A stretch of DNA of 42,787 nt from Muribaculaceae bacterium (GCA_022509125.1 JAFLTU010000006.1:23740-66526), one strand, 5' to 3'. Positions 33,642 to 42,314 are shown, counted from the stretch's first letter. Translations and numbers: made by a program. The notes: generated from the sequence alone by a model not told the origin.

Positions 33642-33690
33642 ACGTTATATTTTAAAGTTGGTGAGGTTTTTGCCTCGCCTTTTGTAACGT
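33642..33690 (+). other. Nested stem-loop in the leader of the FKBP cluster
   Basis: The outer pair ACGTTA (33642) / TAACGT (33685-33690) encloses an inner 7-bp stem GGTGAGG (33660) / CCTCGCC (33673-33679) with a T-rich loop. It ends 25 bases before the ATG at 33716. No plus-strand gene precedes it for 4.8 kb, so a terminator role is unlikely. An RNA leader element or protein-binding site is possible. Confidence 0.5.
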
Positions 33691-33715
33691 GTAAAAAATT
33701 AAAAAATTTAGAAAT

Positions 33716-34300
33716 ATGGATAAATTAAGCTACGCATGGGGCATGGCTATGGGCCAGCAGCTCCGGGGAATGGGAGTTAAAGACCTTAATAAAGAGGATT
33801 TCGACGAAGCTGTTCATGCCTCTTTCGAAGGAAAGGAAACAAAACTGACTCCTGAAGAGGCTCAGAAGGTGCTCAATGATTTCCTTATGGAGCTCAACAA
33901 GAAAAACGAGGCAATCGCAAGAGAGGCCGGCGACAAGTTTCTTGAGGCCAACCGCAAGAACCCCGGGGTCCATGTGACTGAATCGGGTCTGCAATACGTC
34001 GTAGTTAAAGAGGGTGAAGGAAAACAGCCTACAGCCACTTCTGAAGTGACCGTTCATTACACAGGAAAACTTCTCGACGGCACTGTTTTCGACAGCTCGA
34101 TCAACCGTGGAGAACCGGCCACTTTCCCTCTCAACAGAGTAATCCCGGGTTGGACTGAAGGACTTCAGCTTATGAAAGAGGGCGGGAAATACACCTTCTT
34201 CATCCCAAGCGACCTCGCCTACGGACCCAATGGAATACCCAACGTGATTCCGCCTCATAGCACTCTAATCTTTGACGTAGAACTAATTTCAGTGAAATAA
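33716..34300 (+). CDS. FKBP-type peptidyl-prolyl cis-trans isomerase (FklB/FkpA-like)
   Basis: A 194-residue protein without signal peptide. Residues 1-75 are the helical dimerisation domain of the FkpA/FklB type (LSYAWGMAMGQQL). Residues ~85-194 are the FKBP fold with intact active-site segments VHYTGKLLDGTVFDSS, FPLNRVIPGWTEGLQLM and DLAYGPNGIPNVIPP. It probably folds proline-containing proteins in the cytoplasm or, if exported by another route, in the periplasm. It is first of four co-directional genes; the next starts 5 bp after its stop. Confidence 0.93.
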   Translation: MDKLSYAWGMAMGQQLRGMGVKDLNKEDFDEAVHASFEGKETKLTPEEAQKVLNDFLMELNKKNEAIAREAGDKFLEANRKNPGVHVTESGLQYVVVKEGEGKQPTATSEVTVHYTGKLLDGTVFDSSINRGEPATFPLNRVIPGWTEGLQLMKEGGKYTFFIPSDLAYGPNGIPNVIPPHSTLIFDVELISVK

Positions 34301-34304
34301 CAAA

Positions 34305-34913
34305 ATGAAAAAGAATCAAATCATTTATCTCGCCTCCTCCATGCTTCTTGCCGGAGGCCTATTGGCCTCTTGCGGCAACAAGAAGCCCGAAACCTTAAAG
34401 GAAGAGGCTACTCAGGAGGTTTTCCTCCCCGACGAGAAAGAGACAGCTCTCGACACTTTGCAACAGATCGACGAGATGGTAGAGGCCGTAGAAGCCCCTG
34501 TCAAGGGTATTAACGGCACCAAATATGACGCTGCATTCTTCCAAAATGCCGCCAACAAGGCCGACAAGGCTTCCGCGGATAAGTATGCCCAAACCGCTTC
34601 GGGTCTAAAATATGTAATCGCAGAGCCGGGTAAGGGTAAAAGTCCGAAGGCCACTGACACTGTGACAGTCCACTATGTCGGGACTCTCACCGACGGAACC
34701 CAGTTTGACAGCTCAATAGACCGCGGCCAGTCAATCGACTTCCCCCTCGGAGCCGTTATACCGGGATGGACCGAAGGTCTCCAATATATGCAGGAGGGTG
34801 GAACTGCCGTTTTCTATATTCCCTCTAACCTGGCTTACGGCCCGCGTGACCTCCCCGGAATCCCGGCAAATTCCGACCTTATATTCTGGGTGCAGCTCCT
34901 TCAAGTCAACTAA
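34305..34913 (+). CDS. FKBP-type peptidyl-prolyl isomerase, lipoprotein
   Basis: A 202-residue lipoprotein (signal GGLLASCGNKK). A ~75-residue acidic and helical linker precedes a canonical FKBP domain. The catalytic segments are intact: VHYVGTLTDGTQFDSS, AVIPGWTEGLQYM and NLAYGPRDLPGIPANS. It is probably a periplasm-facing chaperone for exported proteins, anchored to a membrane. It differs from the first gene by the lipid anchor and lack of the dimer domain. The small lipoprotein gene follows 4 bp later. Confidence 0.93.
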   Translation: MKKNQIIYLASSMLLAGGLLASCGNKKPETLKEEATQEVFLPDEKETALDTLQQIDEMVEAVEAPVKGINGTKYDAAFFQNAANKADKASADKYAQTASGLKYVIAEPGKGKSPKATDTVTVHYVGTLTDGTQFDSSIDRGQSIDFPLGAVIPGWTEGLQYMQEGGTAVFYIPSNLAYGPRDLPGIPANSDLIFWVQLLQVN

Positions 34914-34916
34914 ACT

Positions 34917-35099
34917 ATGAGAATGTCAAGAAGATTCATTAATTTTGCATTGTTTTTCTGCATCGCCTCTCTTGCTTGCGGCCTATCGGCCTGCAAAGGA
35001 AGGACCCTCGACAACGTGGAACCCACAGGCGACACCATCGAGGTGGTGATTATGCAGGACACTCCATCTGAATCTCAAACACAAACATTAAACGAATGA
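34917..35099 (+). CDS. Small lipoprotein, 60 aa
   Basis: A short but well-supported gene: signal RFINFALFFCIASLACGLSAC, then about 34 polar, acidic residues with no recognised domain. It starts 4 bp after the second FKBP gene, and its TGA overlaps the next ATG (ATGA at 35096), so it is translated within the operon. Mature length is only about 35 residues. Function is unknown; a partner of the neighbouring isomerases is a guess from position. Confidence 0.75.
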   Translation: MRMSRRFINFALFFCIASLACGLSACKGRTLDNVEPTGDTIEVVIMQDTPSESQTQTLNE

Positions 35100-35977
35100 A
35101 AATTTTAAGACTTTTACCCGTAGCAGCCCTCGCCTTAGCTGCCGTGTCTTGTCAGAACGGCACCGGCGGCGGTCTCTCCGCTACTTCTTCCGAGACCGAC
35201 TCCTTGATGTATTATCTCGGACAAATGAACGCCTCCGAATATCTCCGTGAGGCTAACCGCGACACCACCCTCAAGGAAGTAAGCCAGAAGCAAGCTTATA
35301 TCAATGGTGTCCGCGCCGGTCTCGCAGCTCTCAAGGAGGGCAACGAAGCCTACAACAAAGGTGTGATGCTCGGTATCCAAATGGCCGACCAGATGATTAA
35401 GTTCTCCGAAAGCATGGATGTGAAAATCAATCGCACTTCTTATGTGGGGAGTCTTTCAAGCGCCGTGATGGCCGACACTATGCCCAACACTGCAGTGGCC
35501 CAGTCTGAATTCCGCAAAGTCATGCAGAACATTGAGCAGGCTAAAGACGAGAAAGACAAGGCAGCAAGCCGCGCAAGCCTTAAGACTGTAGCAGAAGCAG
35601 CCGGACTTCCCAAAGTGAGCGACGATCTCTACGGAAAAGCCACCGACACCACCGACGGTGAGGCCCTCACTAAGGGCGACGAAGTAACAGTTGTGACCCA
35701 AATCACCAAAACTGACGGTGAAGAGCTTCGCCTGCCGCTTTCCCCGAAGGGTAAAATTGGCAATAACCGTAATTTCCCCGAGCCCATCTCTGAGGCTATT
35801 CTCACTCTCAAGAGCGGAGAAACGGGCGAATTCATGACCACAGCTTATGCTCTCCTTGGACAACGCGCCAAGCAAATGGGCCTCGAGCGTGACGACGTTT
35901 TGAAAATAACCGTCACCCCCACTCTCGTCCCGAAAGCTGCCGACGATGAAAATAAAACAGAGGCTAAAGCCAAATAA
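35096..35977 (+). CDS. FKBP-like lipoprotein with degenerate isomerase domain
   Basis: A 293-residue lipoprotein (signal LALAAVSCQNG). Residues ~35-160 match the FkpA-type helical N-domain (MYYLGQMNASEYL, YINGVRAGLAAL, KGVMLGIQMADQM). The C-terminal ~95 residues keep the FKBP outline (GDEVTVVTQITKTDGEE and VLKITVTPTLV). The active-site Phe-Asp pair, the IPGW Trp and the AYG Tyr are gone, replaced by ELRLPL, FPEPISEAI and TAYALLG. It may be a chaperone without isomerase activity. It is last in the cluster, before a strong terminator. Confidence 0.82.
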   Translation: MKILRLLPVAALALAAVSCQNGTGGGLSATSSETDSLMYYLGQMNASEYLREANRDTTLKEVSQKQAYINGVRAGLAALKEGNEAYNKGVMLGIQMADQMIKFSESMDVKINRTSYVGSLSSAVMADTMPNTAVAQSEFRKVMQNIEQAKDEKDKAASRASLKTVAEAAGLPKVSDDLYGKATDTTDGEALTKGDEVTVVTQITKTDGEELRLPLSPKGKIGNNRNFPEPISEAILTLKSGETGEFMTTAYALLGQRAKQMGLERDDVLKITVTPTLVPKAADDENKTEAKAK

Positions 35978-35994
35978 TTAAGTATCACCCCACA

Positions 35995-36030
35995 TAAAAA
36001 CCGAAGGCTAAATTTAGCCTTCGGTTTTTT
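35995..36030. terminator. Palindromic bidirectional terminator
   Basis: A perfect palindrome centred at 36012/36013: ACCGAAGGCTAAA followed by its complement. It is flanked by an A run on the left and a T run on the right, so it works as an intrinsic terminator on both strands. It separates the FKBP cluster from the convergent TonB-like gene. Confidence 0.9.
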
Positions 36031-36087
36031 ATATGTTTAAAGAAATAAAATCCTTCTTTTTCTTAGGGCCTTCACTATTTCTGAAGA

Positions 36088-36441
36088 TTATTCGAGTATA
36101 AAAGGCACATCTACCCGGGCCGGAGCCTCTATGGCCACTCCATCCTTTTCTGCAGGGATCCATGCCGGCATAACCGACACTACCCTCACTGCCTCCTTTT
36201 CAAGGTCGGGATCGATCAATTTCACTACCTTCACCTGTTTCAGCGACCCATCGGGCATCACTATGAAAGAAACTGTCACTATTCCTTCAACGCCATTCTC
36301 CTTCGCTACTTCCGGATATCTTGTGTTGGCTGAAAGATAGGCCTTCAGGGCTGTGTCGCCACCGGGATAGGTGGGCTTATCCCCGGCCTGAGCAATTAGA
36401 GAACCGAGTCCCAATATGGCAAGTATCATCAGCTTTTTCAT
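36088..36441 (-). CDS. Stand-alone TonB C-terminal domain protein
   Basis: A 117-residue exported protein: signal MKKLMILAILGLGSLIAQA, then a TonB_C domain from about residue 35 to the end (ANTRYPEVAKENGVEGIVTVSFIVMPDGSLKQVKV). The match to the domain is strong. The usual transmembrane anchor and Pro-rich spacer are missing, so it is probably a soluble periplasmic form. The reading frame is open upstream to 36525, overlapping pheT, but those residues are charged and lie before the signal, so ATG 36441 is chosen. Confidence 0.87.
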   Translation of the reverse strand: MKKLMILAILGLGSLIAQAGDKPTYPGGDTALKAYLSANTRYPEVAKENGVEGIVTVSFIVMPDGSLKQVKVVKLIDPDLEKEAVRVVSVMPAWIPAEKDGVAIEAPARVDVPFILE

Positions 36442-36521
36442 AATCTTTCTCCTTTCTTTTCCTTTTGTCTTTTCAATTTGTCTTATCTTTTTGACAAACA
36501 ATCCGATGAAAGGATTAATCC

Positions 36522-39011
36522 TCATCTAAGGGCGGCACCGAAATTTTCAAGGGCCTTGATGATTTTCTGCATCACCGCCTCTATCTGACGATCGTTCATC
36601 GTCTTTTCATCATCTTGAAGCGTGATAGCTATGCCGTAACTCTTCTTTCCCTCCGGGAGATTCTTCCCCTCGTAGACATCGAAGAGACTGACGTTTTTGA
36701 GCAATTTCCTCTCAGCCTTGGCCACTACTTCCTCTATAGCTTCGAAGCTGACATCTTTATTTATAAGCAATGCCAAATCACGTTTCACAGCCTGTGTCTT
36801 CGGCAAGGCTTTATACGTCACCCGATGGTCGACCACAAGTTTCATTATCTCGGTCCAGTTCAGACGTGCGAATACCACCGGTTGCTCAATCCCGAATTTC
36901 TTCAGAATCTTGGAGCTCACGATTCCCAACTCGCCTATTCGTTTGCCGCTTCGAGTGGCATAATTGAGACGCACATCCATTAGCTCGCCGCTATCTTGAC
37001 TTTCCTGAAGGTTCTTCATCTCAACGCCAACCACTCTTAACAGGTTTTCAACCACTCCTTTAAGGTCGAAGGCCGACGACTCGATTTTCTGGCGGTTCCA
37101 CGACGGAGCAATGTAATCTCCCGTGAGCCATAGGCCAAGCTCCATCCATTCCTCGAAAGGCTTCAAAGGCTCTTTTTCCGTTGACTCCACTCCGGGACGC
37201 CGACTATAGACGTTGCCAAACTCATAAAACCGAAGGTTGTCGGCCTTACGGTTTATATTATAGGCAATCGCCTCCAGACCACCATAGAGAAGAGTCCCGC
37301 GCATCACAGCAAGGTCTGAACTCAATGGATTCATAACCACTACCGTTTTGTCTAACGGCAATTCCTCGCTCCCTTCATAATAGGAGGTAGAGCTTAAGGA
37401 ATTGTTCATGATTTCCATAAACCCTTCGCCCGTGAGCCGTCCGCTGACAAGCTCTCTCAATGAATAGTCACGATCAGTGGCGGTATGCTGAGAGGGGGAA
37501 TAATGCATATCAGTGCCAAATTCCACATTATTGTAGCCATAAACGCGAAGGATATCCTCCACTACGTCGCAGGGACGGGTGACATCCACTCGGTAGGTAG
37601 GGATGGTGAGCTTCAATAAGTCAGCATTCTGAGCCTCTTTTTCCACTGTGATATCCAAGGCTTTCAGTATCGTCTCCACTATATTTTCGGGTAATTTTTT
37701 GCCGATGAGATGCTCGCAATATTCCAACGAAAGGTCAACCTTGGCCGGGAGTATCGGCGAGGGATAAACATCGGCTATTTCCCCGCAAATTTCTCCCCCT
37801 GCAAGCTCCTTGATTAAAAGAGCGGCAAGCTTGGCGGCATAGACTGTGATCGAAGGGTCGGCTCCACGTTCATAACGGAACGATGCATCGGTCGAGAGTC
37901 CGTGGCGTCGGGCGCTCTTGCGGATCCATGTCGGATGGAAATAGGCGCTCTCAATAAAAACCGAAGTGGTTGATTCTGTCACTCCCGAATCCATGCCTCC
38001 GAAGATACCGGCTATACACATCGGTTTCTTGGCGTCGCATATCATAAGGTCTTTTTCATCGAGCGTGCGTTCAACTCCGTCGAGTGTGGTGAACTTGGTG
38101 CCGGCCGGACAAGTGCGCACCACTATCTTCTCGCCTTCAACCTTCGAAAGATCGAAACAATGTAGAGGCTGCCCTATGCCCAGAAGCACGAAATTTGTGA
38201 TGTCTACTATATTATTGATTGGCCGTTGACCCACAGCGTTCAGCAAGTCTTTTAGCCAAGCCGGCGATTCACTCACCTTCACATTGCGGATTGTCACGCC
38301 CGAATATCTGGGACAGGCTTCCCTATCTTTAACCTCGATTTCAACGGCTCCGTCAGTCCTGTCGGGAGCGACACTCTCAACGGAGGCCATCCTCACTTCG
38401 GGTGGCATTCCAATTCCCCCTCTCTCAGCCTCCCTGACGGCCAGCAGAGCCTTCAGGTCGCGAGCCACTCCAAGATGTGAAGCCGCATCGACGCGGTTGG
38501 GGGTTAACTCCACCTCAAGCCGGTAATCGCTCTCCACATTGTAATATTGGGCTGCAGGTGTCCCCGGTTTGATATCTTCATCAATCACTATGATGCCGGC
38601 ATGCGATGAGCCAACTCCGATCTCGTCTTCGGCACATATCATGCCGCTCGACTCAATGCCCCGGATTTTCGACTTCTTGATCTTGAGTTCCTTCTCGCCT
38701 GCCTTCAAAACGGTTCCAACCGTGGCAACTACCACAGTTTGTCCGGCTGCCACATTTGGAGCACCACAAACAATTGTCTCAGGGCTCTCACCTCCAAGGT
38801 CTACGGTGGTCACGTGAAGATGGTCGGAATCCGGATGCTCTTCACATGTCAAAACCTTTCCTATCACAATGCCTTTGAGGCCTCCCGGAATGCTCTCCAC
38901 TTCCTCCACATTGTCACACTCCAATCCCAGCGAGGTCAATGCTGCCGCAAGCTCTCGCGGCGTATAGTCGAAATCAATGAATCGGCGTAGCCATTTGTAA
39001 GATATGTTCAT
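36522..39011 (-). CDS. pheT: Phenylalanine--tRNA ligase beta subunit
   Basis: The 829-residue beta chain of the heterotetrameric enzyme. Domains in order: start MNISYKWLRRFIDF; OB-fold tRNA-binding region at about 40-150 (VTTVDLGGE, IVCGAPNVAAGQ); B3/4 editing domain (around 215-390, including MCIAGIFGGMDSGVTEST); B5; and a catalytic-like domain with FRYERGADPSITVYAAKLA. The C-terminal FDX-ACB anticodon-binding domain (PKTQAVKRDLALLINKDVSFEAI) ends the chain. Complete. pheS is not adjacent in this window. A TAAATTTGC -7 element lies 50 bases upstream of the ATG. Confidence 0.97.
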   Translation of the reverse strand: MNISYKWLRRFIDFDYTPRELAAALTSLGLECDNVEEVESIPGGLKGIVIGKVLTCEEHPDSDHLHVTTVDLGGESPETIVCGAPNVAAGQTVVVATVGTVLKAGEKELKIKKSKIRGIESSGMICAEDEIGVGSSHAGIIVIDEDIKPGTPAAQYYNVESDYRLEVELTPNRVDAASHLGVARDLKALLAVREAERGGIGMPPEVRMASVESVAPDRTDGAVEIEVKDREACPRYSGVTIRNVKVSESPAWLKDLLNAVGQRPINNIVDITNFVLLGIGQPLHCFDLSKVEGEKIVVRTCPAGTKFTTLDGVERTLDEKDLMICDAKKPMCIAGIFGGMDSGVTESTTSVFIESAYFHPTWIRKSARRHGLSTDASFRYERGADPSITVYAAKLAALLIKELAGGEICGEIADVYPSPILPAKVDLSLEYCEHLIGKKLPENIVETILKALDITVEKEAQNADLLKLTIPTYRVDVTRPCDVVEDILRVYGYNNVEFGTDMHYSPSQHTATDRDYSLRELVSGRLTGEGFMEIMNNSLSSTSYYEGSEELPLDKTVVVMNPLSSDLAVMRGTLLYGGLEAIAYNINRKADNLRFYEFGNVYSRRPGVESTEKEPLKPFEEWMELGLWLTGDYIAPSWNRQKIESSAFDLKGVVENLLRVVGVEMKNLQESQDSGELMDVRLNYATRSGKRIGELGIVSSKILKKFGIEQPVVFARLNWTEIMKLVVDHRVTYKALPKTQAVKRDLALLINKDVSFEAIEEVVAKAERKLLKNVSLFDVYEGKNLPEGKKSYGIAITLQDDEKTMNDRQIEAVMQKIIKALENFGAALR

Positions 39012-39060
39012 GCCTTTTGATATATGCTGTTGATAAGCTTTTTATATATGCTATTTATCT

Positions 39061-39069
39061 GCAAATTTA
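39061..39069 (-). promoter_or_regulatory. Candidate -7 element for pheT
   Basis: TAAATTTGC on the minus strand, 50 bases before the ATG at 39011. A CAAA (TTTG on the minus strand) lies only 9 bases further up, too close for a -33 box, so only the -7 is supported. Confidence 0.4.
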
Positions 39070-39116
39070 TATAAAATTCAAATAGGGAAAAAGCTGATGG
39101 CTCTCGCTCCCCATCT

Positions 39117-40754
39117 CTACATCGGGAACGTGGCCGTGGGATTCCCGGTCTCCCCTCCTCCGTCGGGCCGGGGAGTGTCTTCCGGTTCATGTGAATGAAA
39201 CCAATGAAGGTGTCTCACCAATTTAGAATCATATCCTCGGATATGGGAAAATACCCTCACTGTCATGTAGCTCGAATAGACTGCGATTATGATGGCGAGA
39301 AGAAAGGCTAGATCAGTGCCCATATTCATCACAATAAAGATAGACATCATTGGCGCCTCGATACATCCGGCCATAACCGCAGCCATCCCAAGGAGCACAA
39401 AGGCAGGTATCGGGAAATGAGTATGGAGCACTGTGTTGCTGAAATAGGCAAAGAGGAAACCGGCAAAAGCCCCGGCATAGAGGGTGGGCGCGAAATCGCT
39501 CGACACACCTCCGCTGGCATTGCAGGCCCCGCAAGCCCAGCATTTTATCGCCAGTATCAGAGCTGCCACCAATATCAGACCCCATGCCCCGATATGAAGC
39601 CCCGGGAAGATGTCGCCCCGACTCATTGCCTCAAACTGTGAATGTATCACATCCGACATCACCGGATAGCCGACTCCATAAAGGGCCGGGAATAGCATCA
39701 GGCTCACTCCCACTGTCAAACCTCCCAGGATATTCCTCTTCCAGGGATTCTTTATGTTGATGAAGATTGCGTCTGTTCGGTTGATAACGTTGGAATAATA
39801 TAAAGAATAGAGCCCACACAAGACCCCCATTAACATCACGGCCCAATATTGGTGGGGATTCAAAGCATCATCCGGATAAAACTGAGTTGGAACATGGCAA
39901 CCATTGCAAAGAAACACCATTCCATAAGACACCAGGCTGGAGAGCATAACGGCTAAAATAGACAATGTGCCGATCTCCATCTTCAGAAATTCCAAAGAGA
40001 AGAGCAATCCTCCCACCGGAGACTGGAATATCCCCGAAATTCCCGCCGAAGCTCCACAGGCCACCAACACTTTCACCAAGGGCATCTTCAATTGAAGCCA
40101 TCTCCCAAGATTGCTCCCGATAGCTGCCCCCGATATTGCTATCGGACCTTCAGATCCCGCCGAACCCCCTAAGCCAAGGGTGATGCTGCTCCCGATAATC
40201 GGAGAATAAATCAAATTCCTTTTGAGAAGATACTTCCCACGATAGACCGACATCATCATCCGGGTGACACCATGCGTCAGGTCGGTGCGGATGATATAGC
40301 GGGTGTAGATGCCCGCAAGCACTATTCCAACGATTGGCACGAATATAAGCCACCAATTGATACGCCCGTCCTGGATGTGTCGAGTGAAAATATCAGTGGT
40401 GATAACGATGAGTCGGTTGAAGATATAGGCCGCAAATCCTGAAAAAAGACCCACCACTACCGCCAGCCAGAGAAGGAATACGAAGTCTGACATCGTGTGG
40501 CGATGCCAGTCATTAAACCTCTGCAGCCATTTGGGCAAAGGCCTCTCCTCCGGGGCTCCTTGGATCTCTTTGTTGCCCTCCGGAGAATTGTCTATTTCCC
40601 CATGCAGAAGGTCGGCAGTGCGCACGTCTTGCTTGGCCACCCCGTCGCTTATAATCGCCTGGATTTTCTGCTCAAGCTGGTCGCTCTGGGGTTTCCCTTC
40701 GGTTTCTTTAGCTCCCGAGGGTTCCTCAGGTTTTTTAGCATCAGTCGTATCCAT
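39117..40754 (-). CDS. CLC-type chloride channel / H+-Cl- antiporter
   Basis: An integral membrane protein of 545 residues from ATG 40754, with about ten hydrophobic segments. A cytoplasmic N-terminus of ~95 residues is rich in Glu, Lys and Pro. The CLC signature GLGGSAGSEGPIAISGAAIG contains the gating glutamate. VACGASAGISGIFQSPVGGLLFSLE and GGVSSDFAPTLYAGAFAGF follow. The canonical GSGIPE is replaced by THGVTRMMM. No C-terminal CBS or TrkA domain is present. Channel versus exchanger cannot be decided here. The M16 protease gene is divergent, 85 bp away. Confidence 0.92.
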   Translation of the reverse strand: MDTTDAKKPEEPSGAKETEGKPQSDQLEQKIQAIISDGVAKQDVRTADLLHGEIDNSPEGNKEIQGAPEERPLPKWLQRFNDWHRHTMSDFVFLLWLAVVVGLFSGFAAYIFNRLIVITTDIFTRHIQDGRINWWLIFVPIVGIVLAGIYTRYIIRTDLTHGVTRMMMSVYRGKYLLKRNLIYSPIIGSSITLGLGGSAGSEGPIAISGAAIGSNLGRWLQLKMPLVKVLVACGASAGISGIFQSPVGGLLFSLEFLKMEIGTLSILAVMLSSLVSYGMVFLCNGCHVPTQFYPDDALNPHQYWAVMLMGVLCGLYSLYYSNVINRTDAIFINIKNPWKRNILGGLTVGVSLMLFPALYGVGYPVMSDVIHSQFEAMSRGDIFPGLHIGAWGLILVAALILAIKCWACGACNASGGVSSDFAPTLYAGAFAGFLFAYFSNTVLHTHFPIPAFVLLGMAAVMAGCIEAPMMSIFIVMNMGTDLAFLLAIIIAVYSSYMTVRVFSHIRGYDSKLVRHLHWFHSHEPEDTPRPDGGGETGNPTATFPM

Positions 40755-40768
40755 TGTATGCTCCAACC

Positions 40769-40777
40769 GCAAATTTA
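40769..40777 (-). promoter_or_regulatory. Candidate -7 element for the CLC gene
   Basis: TAAATTTGC on the minus strand, 14 bases before the ATG at 40754, so the leader would be very short. No -33 TTTG is visible at 18-20 bases upstream. Confidence 0.35.
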
Positions 40778-40791
40778 GATAGAAATTTTAT

Positions 40792-40799
40792 TAATTTTG
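40792..40799 (+). promoter_or_regulatory. Candidate -7 element for the M16 protease gene
   Basis: TAATTTTG followed by C matches TAnnTTTG and lies 40 bases before the ATG at 40840. Together with the opposite element at 40769 it makes a compact divergent promoter. The -33 box is unclear. Confidence 0.4.
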
Positions 40800-40839
40800 C
40801 CATATCTTCTCCTTTTAGCATAAAAAAGAACCCGTCGGA

Positions 40840-42081
40840 ATGTCGAAATTATCAAAAATAAATCAGGAGCATAACATCGCAACTCTTCCAAACGGTCTCC
40901 GAATTGTATTTGCCCCGCGTCAAGGCCTCGTAAGCTATATAGGAATAGCAGTCAATGCCGGCAGCCGCGACGAAGAGGAGCCTCATGAGGGCCTCGCTCA
41001 TTTCGTGGAACACACCATTTTCAAAGGCACCGACAAACGACGCGCCTCCCAAATATTCTCTTGCATGGAGAGAATAGGGGGTGAACTAAATGCTTACACT
41101 TCCAAGGAAGAGACAATGGTCTATACAAATGCTCCGGCAGGATATGAGGAAAGGGCGCTCGAACTCCTGTCCGACCTTGTGGCCAACAGTCGGTTTCCTT
41201 CACCTGAAATCGACCGGGAACGTGAGGTTATAACCGAAGAAATCTATAGCTATCTTGACTCTCCCTCGGAAAGAATTTTCGACGAGTATGAAGAATTGGC
41301 ATACAAGGGGAGCGGACTTGCCCATAATATCCTCGGCAATCCCCACAGTGTCCAAGATATCTCCGGGCCCCTATGCAGAAGTTTTATAGAACGTTTCTAT
41401 CGGCCAAAAAACATGGTGATCTATTGTGTGTCGCCCCTCTCCGAACAAACCTTAATCCGAAAAGTGGAGAAACATTTCGGCCATATGACCGCCGCCCCTG
41501 CTCTCCACCACCGGACTCCTCCGCCGCCGTTGGAAGCCTTCGACGAGACCCGTGATCATTCCACCCACCAGGCAAATACAATTATGGGCACCAGAACTTT
41601 CGGGCGGCAAGACCCCCGCCGATTTGCCCTGTATCTGCTCAACAACTATCTCGGTGGACCATGCATGAATTCCAAACTAAACCGTGAACTGCGCGAACGC
41701 CGCGGATATGTCTACACTGTGGAGTGTAATGTAAGCCTCCTTAGCGACTCCGGAATTTTCTCCATCTTTTTCGGGTGTGACCCCTCTAACGTCAAGAAAT
41801 GCCGGGCAATTGTGGCCAGAGAAATCGAAGCCCTCTGTGACGCTACCATGTCTCCCCGTTCCTTCGAAGCTATCAAACGCCAATATTGCGGCCAACTGAT
41901 CACTTCGACCGACCACATCGAAAACCGGGCCATGTCGCTCGCCAAGAGTCTCCTTTATTACGACCGCATCCTCGACATCACTACCACCACAGACCGCATC
42001 ATGGCCCTTCGGCCCGAAGAGATGCGCCAAGTGGCTGAAGACATTTTCGCATACGGCCTATCTGTCCTGACCCTCAAGTGA
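40840..42081 (+). CDS. M16 family zinc metalloprotease (pitrilysin / processing-peptidase type)
   Basis: A 413-residue one-repeat-pair M16 peptidase. The zinc-binding inverted motif HxxEH is HFVEH at residues 54-58, with the distal Glu expected in REREVITEEIYSYLDSP about 76 residues later. The second half has the M16 C-domain features LNNYLGGPCMNSKLNRELRERRGYVYTV, the substrate-anchoring Arg-Tyr pair. No signal peptide, so probably cytoplasmic, where such enzymes degrade peptides. Starts MSKLSKINQEH at 40840. A structured element follows the stop. Confidence 0.94.
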   Translation: MSKLSKINQEHNIATLPNGLRIVFAPRQGLVSYIGIAVNAGSRDEEEPHEGLAHFVEHTIFKGTDKRRASQIFSCMERIGGELNAYTSKEETMVYTNAPAGYEERALELLSDLVANSRFPSPEIDREREVITEEIYSYLDSPSERIFDEYEELAYKGSGLAHNILGNPHSVQDISGPLCRSFIERFYRPKNMVIYCVSPLSEQTLIRKVEKHFGHMTAAPALHHRTPPPPLEAFDETRDHSTHQANTIMGTRTFGRQDPRRFALYLLNNYLGGPCMNSKLNRELRERRGYVYTVECNVSLLSDSGIFSIFFGCDPSNVKKCRAIVAREIEALCDATMSPRSFEAIKRQYCGQLITSTDHIENRAMSLAKSLLYYDRILDITTTTDRIMALRPEEMRQVAEDIFAYGLSVLTLK

Positions 42082-42082
42082 A

Positions 42083-42165
42083 AAAGCCTCAGAGAGTACT
42101 AAAGTTATAGCAATCCCTTGTAAAGATTCTTAGAAAAGGGTTGTAAATACTCGCTAAAAGGCTTT
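42083..42165 (+). other. Nested stem-loop element after the M16 gene
   Basis: Three nested inverted repeats: AAAGCCT (42083-42089) with AGGCTTT (42159-42165); GAGTA (42094-42098) with TACTC (42148-42152); CAATCCCTT (42111-42119) with AAAGGGTTG (42135-42143), with one bulged T. A small AAGA/TCTT hairpin caps it. It begins two bases after the protease stop. No T run follows directly, so it may be a 3' UTR structure or small RNA rather than a plain terminator. The remaining ~120 bases up to the next promoter are AT-rich with no gene. Confidence 0.5.
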
Positions 42166-42284
42166 AGGCAATAGATAGAACCCTATTATTGTTAAAATAA
42201 AAGGACATGTCGTTTGTTTTTTAACATAAGATTGTTAAAAATGCAATAAAATATGTTCTACAACAAAAAATTTCCACTAAATCA

Positions 42285-42314
42285 TTTGTAAACAAAAATA
42301 AAGTTGTAAATTTG
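42285..42314 (+). promoter_or_regulatory. Promoter of the small lipoprotein gene
   Basis: A textbook Bacteroidetes sigma-ABfr promoter: -33 TTTG at 42285-42288, an 18-base spacer, then -7 TAAATTTG at 42307-42314 followed by C. The transcript would start near 42320, giving a leader of about 45 nt before the ATG at 42367. Confidence 0.8.

Noticed and set aside
36442..36525. N-terminal extension of the TonB-like protein overlapping pheT
   Set aside because: The residues before MKKLMILAI are charged and precede a complete signal peptide, so the inner ATG is the likely start.
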